From an uncultured Flavobacteriales bacterium (GTDB lineage: Bacteria > Bacteroidota > Bacteroidia > Flavobacteriales_D > Parvicellaceae): a stretch of 64,000 nt of DNA. The notes under the pieces were generated by a model that ran no database searches, was not told the DNA's origin, and was given only the letters and a program-made list of their open reading frames with translations. This document shows, piece by piece, positions 17,759-25,065 of the stretch; within the stretch, counting starts at the first letter, position 1; each line of letters begins with the position of its first letter. The DNA lies in the NCBI GenBank assembly GCA_938075455.1, contig CALJHN010000013.1, forward strand, positions 1-64,000, written 5' to 3'. The translations under genes and the position numbers were made by a program.

Positions 17759-18425
17759 AATATTAATAGTCGGAGGAACCAAAGGAATTGGTCAAGAAAT
17801 TGCACAATTATTAGAAAATAGAGAATGTGTACTTTTTAGTAGAGAAGCATATAGCGTAACTTCAAATAACCACGTTCATTACCAATTAGATGTTTCAGAG
17901 AGTAACTTTCCAGATATTGAAGACATATCTTCTATAGTTTACTGTCCAGGAACCATAAATTTAAAACCTTTTAGATCTTTAAAAGTAGAAGACTTTCAAA
18001 ACGATTTTGATGTTAACTTTTTGGGGGCAGTAAAAGTTATTCAGCATTATCAAAGAACTTTATCAAAAGATGAAAATGCATCTATAATTTTATTTAGTAC
18101 AGTTGCTGTAAAACAAGGTATGAATTTTCACGCATCAATAGCATCTGCAAAAGGAGCTGTTGAAGGACTAACTAGGTCTCTAGCTGCAGAATTTGCTGGA
18201 AAAATCAGAGTTAATTGCATTGCTCCTACCCTTACAGATACTCCATTAGCTCAAGGAATTTTAAGAAACGAAGATGCTATTAAAAGGTCTAATGAACGAC
18301 ACCCTAGTAAAAGAATAAATACTGCTTCTGATGTAGCCAAAACTGCAGAATTTCTATTACAAAACAACAATATAACTGGTCAAATAATTCATGTTGACGG
18401 TGGGATGTCTACTTTAAAAGTTTAA
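17751..18425 (+). CDS. SDR family oxidoreductase-like protein lacking the catalytic Tyr
   Basis: 224 residues. The nucleotide-binding loop is GGTKGIG (8-14), Asn89 (DVNFLG) and Ser116 (FSTVAV) of the active site are kept, and Lys134 is present. The residue four before that Lys, normally Tyr, is Ile130 (HASIASAKGAVEGL). The rest of the fold, including LTRSLAAEFAGKIRVNCIAP and VDGGM, is intact, so this is not decay. Without Tyr normal carbonyl reduction is doubtful; it may bind a pyridine nucleotide or a pterin without redox chemistry, or use other residues. The photolyase gene follows after 2 nt. Confidence 0.88.
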   Translation: MGKILIVGGTKGIGQEIAQLLENRECVLFSREAYSVTSNNHVHYQLDVSESNFPDIEDISSIVYCPGTINLKPFRSLKVEDFQNDFDVNFLGAVKVIQHYQRTLSKDENASIILFSTVAVKQGMNFHASIASAKGAVEGLTRSLAAEFAGKIRVNCIAPTLTDTPLAQGILRNEDAIKRSNERHPSKRINTASDVAKTAEFLLQNNNITGQIIHVDGGMSTLKV

Positions 18426-18427
18426 AA

Positions 18428-19723
18428 ATGACAATTTTTTGGTTTAGAAGAGATTTAAGATTATTGGATAATACTGGTCTTAATTTAGCCCTTTTAAAAT
18501 CTAAGGATGTACAGCCAATATTTATTTTCGATAAAGAGATTATTGATGAGTTGCCGAACGATGACCCAAGAATTAACTTTATTTACGACGAATTACAAAA
18601 AATTAATAAAGAACTAATTTCCTATAATAGTTCATTAAAAGTTTACCATGGAAAACCGCTAGATGTTTTCAAACAGCTATCTAAAGAAAATTCTGAATTA
18701 AAAGTATACTCTAACAGAGATTATGAACCATATGCAATAGCTAGAGACAAAGAAATAAATAAATTTCTTTTAGAAATTGGATCGGAACTTATTTCTACAA
18801 AAGACCAGGTAATATTTGAAAAAAATGAAGTTGTAAAAAACGATGGTCTACCCTACACTGTTTTTACACCATTTAAAAATAAATGGTTGTCAAAGTTTAA
18901 GGAGGAAGGATTTCATTTAGAATTAAAATTAAACTATGAAAACTTCAATAAATCTAACCATGAATTTCCAAGTATGGAGGAGTTAGGTTTTAAAAAGTCA
19001 TCTATTAAAGTACCTCCTTTTAGTTTGGATAGAGTCTATAATTATGAAGAAACAAGAAATTTTCCATCTCTAGACAGCACCTCTAAAATTGGTCCTCATT
19101 TAAGGTTTGGCACAGTAAGTATAAGAGAGATAGTAAATAAGGTAAAAGACCTTAACGATACTTATTTGAGTGAGCTGATATGGAGAGAGTTTTTTATGCA
19201 AATATTGTGGCATTTCCCAAAAGTTGTTCACGAAAATTTCAGACCTAAATACAATTTTATAAAGTGGAGAAACAACGAAGAAGAATTTGAAAAATGGTGT
19301 AAAGGTGAAACTGGATATCCTCTAGTAGATGCTGGAATGAGAGAACTGAACCAAACTGGTTTTATGCACAATAGAGTTAGAATGGTTACTGCAGGTTTTT
19401 TATGCAAGCATTTACTAATAGATTGGCGATGGGGAGAAGCCTATTTTGCCAAAAAACTGCTAGACTATGAGCTTTCTTCCAATAATGGCAATTGGCAGTG
19501 GAGTGCTGGTACAGGATGCGATGCTGCACCCTATTTTAGAGTATTTAATCCAAGTGAACAGATTAAAAAATTTGACAAACAAAATACTTATATCAATAAG
19601 TGGGTAGAAGATTTGATTGAATTTTCTTATCCAAATCCTGTAGTAGAACATGCATTTGCAAGAAATAGAGCAATAGCAAGTTATAAAGAGGGATTAGAGA
19701 TTTTTTCCGGTAAAGCATGGTAG
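18428..19723 (+). CDS. phr: Deoxyribodipyrimidine photolyase / cryptochrome family protein
   Basis: 431 residues, slightly short for the family. An N-terminal alpha/beta antenna domain starts TIFWFRRDLRLLDNTGL; the C-terminal FAD domain has WREFFMQILWHFP, GYPLVDAGMRELNQTGFMHNR, RMVTAGFLCKHL, DWRWGEAYFAKKLLDYE and the NWQWSAGTGCDAAPYFR segment carrying electron-transfer Trp and FAD contacts. It most likely repairs UV dimers using blue light; a signalling cryptochrome cannot be excluded. It is the fifth gene of an operon whose first two genes make reduced pterins, and many family members use a folate/pterin antenna. Confidence 0.93.
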   Translation: MTIFWFRRDLRLLDNTGLNLALLKSKDVQPIFIFDKEIIDELPNDDPRINFIYDELQKINKELISYNSSLKVYHGKPLDVFKQLSKENSELKVYSNRDYEPYAIARDKEINKFLLEIGSELISTKDQVIFEKNEVVKNDGLPYTVFTPFKNKWLSKFKEEGFHLELKLNYENFNKSNHEFPSMEELGFKKSSIKVPPFSLDRVYNYEETRNFPSLDSTSKIGPHLRFGTVSIREIVNKVKDLNDTYLSELIWREFFMQILWHFPKVVHENFRPKYNFIKWRNNEEEFEKWCKGETGYPLVDAGMRELNQTGFMHNRVRMVTAGFLCKHLLIDWRWGEAYFAKKLLDYELSSNNGNWQWSAGTGCDAAPYFRVFNPSEQIKKFDKQNTYINKWVEDLIEFSYPNPVVEHAFARNRAIASYKEGLEIFSGKAW

Positions 19724-19807
19724 TAATCCCTTATAGTTTTAGTTTCTTAAATTTATTTAAGTATTCTTAAAAGAAGAAAATCGTAGATTAGTTTCTTATT
19801 TACATTT

Positions 19808-20614
19808 ATGAAAGTTTCTTTTATCGATAAAAAAATACCTACTAACGAATTAGTACGATATTCCATTCTTTTTTACTGGTCTATATTTTGGTTATTTAAT
19901 ATTGTAGATAAAATAATTGGTGGTAGCTTATTCTTATGGGTTGGAAGAGATAGATTTGCTCAATTTCAGAAGTTTTTTGCTTCTGCTGGGTTAGAATCAC
20001 CAGCCATAGCCAATTTTGCTTTGATTGTAGCTGCAGCATTAGAAGTTTTTGCTTTTGTTTTCTTTACTGGTGGTCTTATTTATTACTTGAAGAAGAAAAA
20101 TGAAACGTCAAGAACTTGGTTTTTCATAGGTATAGTATTAACACTTATCACCTTCACTATTTTTTCTATAGGAGATCATATTTTTGGAGATAGATTTGAA
20201 TTATTAGAACACACTTTGTTTTGGTTTTTAACACTCTTTTCTTGGGTGGCTTTTATAAGGTTAGATGATAGTTCTGAAACAGAAAAAATGGTAATTAATA
20301 AAAAGCAAATTATACTAGTTTTTGTAATTTCTTTAATGTTGGTTTCAACCACTTGCTTTTCTATATTTAGTTATAATTATAATTTTTTTAGCAGAAGGAC
20401 AGATGCTTTAACTGCTGAGCAAGTTGGTGAAAATATTTATAAAGTTTCTTTTCCATTTCTTGGTGGAAGTGTTGTTTTTGAAAAAACTATTGACCAATTT
20501 AAATCTGAGAATCCAACTAAAAAAATAAATCATATTTATACAGTTCCAAATCCGCTAAGATTGAAAAAAGCAGATGGTCTTATTTTTTATATAATGACGG
20601 AGGATAAATTATGA
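19808..20614 (+). CDS. Unrecognised polytopic membrane protein, tandem paralogue A
   Basis: 268 residues. About five transmembrane helices (roughly 17-34, 70-93, 104-121, 134-150, 167-187) and a C-terminal domain of about 80 residues (VGENIYKVSFPFLGG...). The motif GDHIFGDRFELLEHTLFW (122-139) is shared almost exactly with the next gene. The general layout recalls small DoxX-type membrane proteins, but I do not recognise the family. It lies 84 nt after the photolyase gene with no terminator between, so read-through from the pterin/photolyase operon is plausible. Function unknown. Confidence 0.8.
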   Translation: MKVSFIDKKIPTNELVRYSILFYWSIFWLFNIVDKIIGGSLFLWVGRDRFAQFQKFFASAGLESPAIANFALIVAAALEVFAFVFFTGGLIYYLKKKNETSRTWFFIGIVLTLITFTIFSIGDHIFGDRFELLEHTLFWFLTLFSWVAFIRLDDSSETEKMVINKKQIILVFVISLMLVSTTCFSIFSYNYNFFSRRTDALTAEQVGENIYKVSFPFLGGSVVFEKTIDQFKSENPTKKINHIYTVPNPLRLKKADGLIFYIMTEDKL

Positions 20615-21405
20615 AAGAAAAAAACATATTAAGGTTTTCAATACTGTTTTATTGGACTTTCTTCTGGGGATTGAGTGTTCTAGATAAGATAATTCCTGAT
20701 GTGCATCATTTATGGGTAGGAAAAGATTTCTTTGCATTATTTGTTAAGTTTTTTGGATCTCTAGGATTGAAAGATCCAATTTTTGCTACGATAGCATTGG
20801 CTTTTATTTCTTCATTGGAAGGATTGAACTTTGTATTTTATTTATTGGCTAGTATAAACTTTTTGAAAGGAAAAGAATCTCTTTCTCAGAAATGGTTTTT
20901 TAGAGCCATTTTCACATCCATTACATTATTTAGTTTGTTTTCTATTGGAGACCAAGTATTTGGTGATCGTTTTCAACTATTAGAGCATGGATTGTTCTGG
21001 CTAATATTAATAGCATCTTGGGTATTATTTAAATATATTTCTAGTTCTGATGGAAAGACATTAGTATTCAAAGTGGATAAAGGATTGAAGATTGCAATAG
21101 CAATTGGTGTTTTAATTACTGCAGGTGCCTCCATTTCCATTATAGACTTTTCTAGTAAGACTTTTTCAAACGTAAGTAGTCCAGTTGAAGGAATAGAAGT
21201 AATTGAGGATGTATACAAATTTGACTTTCCATTTTTAGCAGATAAATTGGTATGGGAAACCACCATCAATACTTTTAAAGAAAACCATCCAGAACTTAAA
21301 ATTAACTATATCTATACAGGACCTTCAGAACTTAACTCCAAGAAGAAAACTCATATGCTACTGTATGTTTTCACAGAGAAATTGAAATCAATTAAGGATA
21401 ATTAA
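20611..21405 (+). CDS. Unrecognised polytopic membrane protein, tandem paralogue B
   Basis: 264 residues, clearly a duplicate of the preceding gene: ILFYWTFFWG, LWVGKDFFALF, GDQVFGDRFQLLEHGLFW (113-130), and a C-terminal domain KFDFPFLADKLVWETTINTFKE paralleling VSFPFLGGSVVFEKTIDQFKS. The start overlaps the upstream stop in ATGA, so the two are translated together and may form a heteromer. His, Asp and Glu inside the shared motif, at a membrane boundary, are candidates for cofactor or metal binding. It converges with the M14 peptidase gene, 9 nt apart. Function unknown. Confidence 0.8.
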   Translation: MKEKNILRFSILFYWTFFWGLSVLDKIIPDVHHLWVGKDFFALFVKFFGSLGLKDPIFATIALAFISSLEGLNFVFYLLASINFLKGKESLSQKWFFRAIFTSITLFSLFSIGDQVFGDRFQLLEHGLFWLILIASWVLFKYISSSDGKTLVFKVDKGLKIAIAIGVLITAGASISIIDFSSKTFSNVSSPVEGIEVIEDVYKFDFPFLADKLVWETTINTFKENHPELKINYIYTGPSELNSKKKTHMLLYVFTEKLKSIKDN

Positions 21406-21414
21406 AATTGGTTT

Positions 21415-23121
21415 TTATTGGAAGTAAATAGGTAATCTATTGTAGCTTTTTTCGAAATAAGTACTTCTTTTATAAATAAAATACAGCTGGTTCCACTCAG
21501 AATTAGCAAAAGCAGCATCTTCCTTTTTCTTTTGCTCATATTCTTTTTTTAGCTTAGGATTGTTATTTAAAATCTCTTCTATCTTATCTATAAAAACATA
21601 ACTAGAAAAATATTCTTTCTCTTGTAAGTAACTATCAAAAAAATTCCAGCTTAAGTAAGCGTCTTCCAGCTCTGGTTGTAGTACAGAATGAATAAAAAGT
21701 GAGGCATCTTGATTAGAATTCACCACGTAGTCCCCTTTCTTTAACTGAATTAATTCTTGATCTCTTTGTACTTTGATATTTTTTAATTTAAAATGTCCTT
21801 CGTATGGTTTTTTAGATGGTGTAAAATCAACCACTCTATAAACCCCAAGATTCATTATAGTATCTTGAAGCATCTTGGTCATTCTAACTTTATTGGCCAA
21901 TAATCTTTCTACTACATCTTTTTCCTGAGCGGTTATATAATAGAAATTTGGGAGTTGTACAGAATCGTTTGCAACAGAGCTATTGTAAAAGGGCACATAT
22001 TTGGTGTATGGTTTATTGGTATCGTACTTAAGCCTACTAAGACCAGTTATTTTATGAATAGGAAAAGAATGCTCGTATCCCTTAAAAAGTATAGAATCTT
22101 TTTTGTAAGAATTAATGTAGTTATATTTTAAATATGGCGATTCTGTTACAAATCTTCTAGCTTCGTCTCTGGATTTTTCGATCGAAGATTTGTTTAATGA
22201 AGTCCAGTTAATTAATTCTTTCATGAAAGCCAAGGTAGCCTCTACTCTAAGAGGGAATGGTTTTAGCATATGGGTTTCTACTGTGAAACTTATAGAGTGA
22301 AATAGAGAGCCATAACCCATCGCATATCGTGGAAGGTCGTTAAAAGAAACGATTCCTTCATTTGGAGTTTTGCCTTTTAAATCCACATAAGGAAATAAAT
22401 CTATATTATGATTTTCTTTTAAATTCTTCTCTAAGTTTGGTAAAAGTCTATCGTAAATAATACTATTTAAACTTGGTGCCAATCTTTCTCTTAGAGAACT
22501 TATATAAGTTAGGACGTATTGGTAGTCTGCCCCATTAGAAACATGGTTGTCTACAAACACATCGGGATCTAAAGCATGAAATATTTTACAAAAAGTAAAA
22601 GAGTTGACGGCATCCATTTTTATGAAGTCTCTATTCAGATCTAAATTTTGAGCATTTCCCCGAAAACCATATTCATTAGGTCCGTTTTGATTGGCTCTAC
22701 TATTACTAGATCTATTAAGCATTCCACCAATATTATAAGCTGGAATAAAAGCAACCACAGGCAGGTTTTTAATGCTTTTTTTATTATTTAAAAGCTCTTC
22801 TAACCAGATTAAACAAGCATTGATACCATCTGGCTCACCTGGATGAATAGCATTGTTAAATAAAATAGTTGTCTCTTCCCTAGCTTTTTTGAAGGTGTTG
22901 ATAGAATCTTTTGCTCCATTTACAATACAGACATAAATAGGCAAACCATAATCTGATGGTCCCATATAGTAAAGTTCTACTTCATTATGTAAACTAGAAA
23001 TTTCTTTAAGATGATTAATTAATTCATCATAAGTAGGGGTAGTATTTCCCCTCCATTTTTCTTGGGAATAAACGTCAGAGAAAATTATTGCAAATAGTAT
23101 AAGATATATCCATCGTTTCAT
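21415..23121 (-). CDS. M14 family zinc carboxypeptidase-like protein, secreted
   Basis: 568 residues with a signal peptide (about 1-19, SDVYSQ). The M14 zinc site is visible: His93 and Glu96 (AIHPGEPDG), the substrate-binding Asn163-Arg164 (DLNRDF), His193 (VDNHVSNGADY) and the later Glu in SFTVETHM. It probably removes residues from peptides or cell-wall fragments in the periplasm. The C-terminal 220 residues after the catalytic domain form an additional domain seen in Bacteroidota homologues. A -7 box TAGTTTTG lies 16 nt before the ATG, inside the trxB-M14 spacer, so it has its own promoter. Confidence 0.88.
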   Translation of the reverse strand: MKRWIYLILFAIIFSDVYSQEKWRGNTTPTYDELINHLKEISSLHNEVELYYMGPSDYGLPIYVCIVNGAKDSINTFKKAREETTILFNNAIHPGEPDGINACLIWLEELLNNKKSIKNLPVVAFIPAYNIGGMLNRSSNSRANQNGPNEYGFRGNAQNLDLNRDFIKMDAVNSFTFCKIFHALDPDVFVDNHVSNGADYQYVLTYISSLRERLAPSLNSIIYDRLLPNLEKNLKENHNIDLFPYVDLKGKTPNEGIVSFNDLPRYAMGYGSLFHSISFTVETHMLKPFPLRVEATLAFMKELINWTSLNKSSIEKSRDEARRFVTESPYLKYNYINSYKKDSILFKGYEHSFPIHKITGLSRLKYDTNKPYTKYVPFYNSSVANDSVQLPNFYYITAQEKDVVERLLANKVRMTKMLQDTIMNLGVYRVVDFTPSKKPYEGHFKLKNIKVQRDQELIQLKKGDYVVNSNQDASLFIHSVLQPELEDAYLSWNFFDSYLQEKEYFSSYVFIDKIEEILNNNPKLKKEYEQKKKEDAAFANSEWNQLYFIYKRSTYFEKSYNRLPIYFQ

Positions 23122-23137
23122 AGAAGATGAATTTAAT

Positions 23138-23163
23138 CAAAACTATTTAATTTTTAATGCAAA
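23138..23163 (-). promoter_or_regulatory. Probable promoter of the M14 peptidase gene
   Basis: Minus-strand TAGTTTTG at 23145-23138 matches TAnnTTTG and ends 16 nt before the ATG. A TTTG at 23163-23160 lies 14 nt further upstream, closer than the usual 17-23 nt, so the -33 element is uncertain. Confidence 0.45.
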
Positions 23164-24104
23164 CCTTTAGCCGCCAAATATCTTTCAGCATCCAGTGCAG
23201 CCATACAGCCTGTACCAGCAGCAGTAACCGCCTGACGATATACATGATCGGCAGCATCTCCAGAAACAAAAACACCATCTATATTGGTTTTAGAGGAACC
23301 TGGGTTGTTGACAATATATCCGTTTTCATCCATTGTTAACCATGGATTAAACACTTTGGTGTTAGGAGTATGACCTATCGCAATAAACACACCAGTACAA
23401 GATATTTCGTGCTTCTCTTGAGTTTTATTATTTATTACTCTCGCACCCGTAACCACATTACCATCACCCAATACCTCATCTAATTCCGTATTGTGTAATA
23501 TTTCGATATTTTCAATTCCTTTTACTCTATCAGCCATTATTTTAGAAGCTCTGAATTCGTCTCTTCTTACCAGCATAGTAACTTTTGTGCAAATATTAGC
23601 CAAATAAGATGCCTCCTCACAAGCTGAATCTCCTGCACCAACAATTACCGTTTCTTGTCCTTTGTAAAAGAAACCATCACAAACTGCACAAGCCGAGACT
23701 CCACCACCATTAGATAAATAATGCTGCTCTGAATCTAATCCCAAATATCTTGCAGAAGCACCGGTAGAAATAACAATAGTATCTGAGTGAATTTCTAATT
23801 TATTATCTACCCATACCTTGTGTACCGGTCCTGTAAAATCAACTTTTGTTATCATACCAGATCTTACATCAGTACCAAAACGTTTGGCTTGTTCTTCTAA
23901 ATCTACCATCATTTGAGTACCGTTAATCCCCTTGGCATATCCTGGAAAATTATCTACATCAGTAGTAGTAGTTAACTGACCTCCTGGCTGTATTCCTTGG
24001 TATAGAACTGGAAACATATTTGCTCTAGAAGCATAAATTGCAGCAGTAAACCCTGCCGGACCAGAACCAATAATTAAGCACTTGACTTTTTCAATAGTTG
24101 ACAT
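23154..24104 (-). CDS. trxB: Thioredoxin-disulfide reductase
   Basis: 316 residues from the ATG at 24104; an upstream in-frame TTG (24125) lies inside the promoter box and would add seven unlike residues. It is an FAD/NADPH flavoprotein reducing thioredoxin. Motifs: the FAD loop IIGSGPAGFTAAIYASRA, the redox CAVCDG disulfide, the NADPH loop VGAGDSACEEA and the C-terminal GVFVSGDAADHVYRQAVTAAGTG. Normal length. It stands alone between the DUF4249/TonB pair and the M14 peptidase. Confidence 0.96.
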   Translation of the reverse strand: MSTIEKVKCLIIGSGPAGFTAAIYASRANMFPVLYQGIQPGGQLTTTTDVDNFPGYAKGINGTQMMVDLEEQAKRFGTDVRSGMITKVDFTGPVHKVWVDNKLEIHSDTIVISTGASARYLGLDSEQHYLSNGGGVSACAVCDGFFYKGQETVIVGAGDSACEEASYLANICTKVTMLVRRDEFRASKIMADRVKGIENIEILHNTELDEVLGDGNVVTGARVINNKTQEKHEISCTGVFIAIGHTPNTKVFNPWLTMDENGYIVNNPGSSKTNIDGVFVSGDAADHVYRQAVTAAGTGCMAALDAERYLAAKGLH

Positions 24105-24122
24105 AAATAATTTTTTAGATTT

Positions 24123-24130
24123 CAAATATA
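24123..24130 (-). promoter_or_regulatory. -7 box (TATATTTG) of trxB
   Basis: Minus-strand TATATTTG ends 18 nt before the ATG at 24104. A weak -33-like TTTCG lies 19 nt upstream. The box decides the start: the competing TTG is part of it. Confidence 0.6.
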
Positions 24131-24159
24131 TTATTTATGAGTAGCTATGCGAAAAAAAC

Positions 24160-25065
24160 TTATTCACAAATTAAAGTATCGTAAGAAACTCCGTATCCAT
24201 AAAAAATCCCAATTCCATCTCCTTGCACATTATAAGGAAGATTTCCTGGGGAAGAAAAAATACTTCCATTGGAAACAGCAGCATTTTCCATAGCCCTCAC
24301 ATACAAGTAAATTGGATAAGTAATAGTAGTAGATTTTACCAAAATTGTATCGCCAATTTTATAAAATCCAGCTTCAATATCATTATCATCAGGCCCCTCT
24401 GACAAACCGTCTTCTCCCCTAGGAAAAATAAAATCAAAAGACAATCCATTGAACAACTTGTCGTCTGTAGAACTTCCTATTGGTGGCAAAGGACGAGAAT
24501 CTTTAATGGTTCCTTTAACATTGTCAAAAGGAGGAGGATAATTGTAAGTATAAGAATTAATTCTTTGAGCAAACCATCTGTAACAATTGCCTAAAGTATC
24601 TGGATCACTAAACCTAGCACCTATCAAACCCAAAGAATCATAAGCTACATATTTATCAAACCATAAACTATCTATAAAAAGTGGATGTGGAATTGTGGTA
24701 GTTGAATAAACATTCTTATCATTTACTTCAATTGAAAGTGAATAAGTTTTACCAAATTGACCAACAGCATCTAAATCTAAAGAAGTGTAGAAATAAACTC
24801 CATTAAAATTAATTTCTTGCAAAGAAAAGCTTTCTACACCATCGCTAAGAACTACATCTGCATCGTGGATAAAAATATCGGAAAGAATAGTACTGTCTAA
24901 TGCTTCAAAATAGCCTTGACTATTGGTTAGAATAACTCTTGGAGGTAATCCACTCTCTACGGTAGCTTCCACCACAATAGTCTGTTCAATTTCTGGTAAT
25001 TTAAATACTATGGATTTTGTACATCCCAAAAGACCAATTAACAATATGTAGTATATATTTTTCAT
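24160..25065 (-). CDS. DUF4249 outer-membrane lipoprotein, partner of the TonB receptor
   Basis: 301 residues from the ATG at 25065, whose A overlaps the last base of the TonB receptor stop codon. An SPII signal with lipobox LIGLLGC (Cys15) marks a lipoprotein. The Ig-like N-terminal region (QTIVVEATVESGLPPRVILTNSQGYF) and the long C-terminal region match DUF4249, a Bacteroidota family almost always paired with a TonB receptor of the type found here. It probably sits on the surface and helps capture the ligand; the substrate is unknown. Confidence 0.86.
   Translation of the reverse strand: MKNIYYILLIGLLGCTKSIVFKLPEIEQTIVVEATVESGLPPRVILTNSQGYFEALDSTILSDIFIHDADVVLSDGVESFSLQEINFNGVYFYTSLDLDAVGQFGKTYSLSIEVNDKNVYSTTTIPHPLFIDSLWFDKYVAYDSLGLIGARFSDPDTLGNCYRWFAQRINSYTYNYPPPFDNVKGTIKDSRPLPPIGSSTDDKLFNGLSFDFIFPRGEDGLSEGPDDNDIEAGFYKIGDTILVKSTTITYPIYLYVRAMENAAVSNGSIFSSPGNLPYNVQGDGIGIFYGYGVSYDTLICE

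Noticed and set aside
24105-24125. TTG start seven codons upstream for trxB
   Set aside because: It lies inside the trxB -7 box, and the ATG at 24104 matches the usual family N-terminus.
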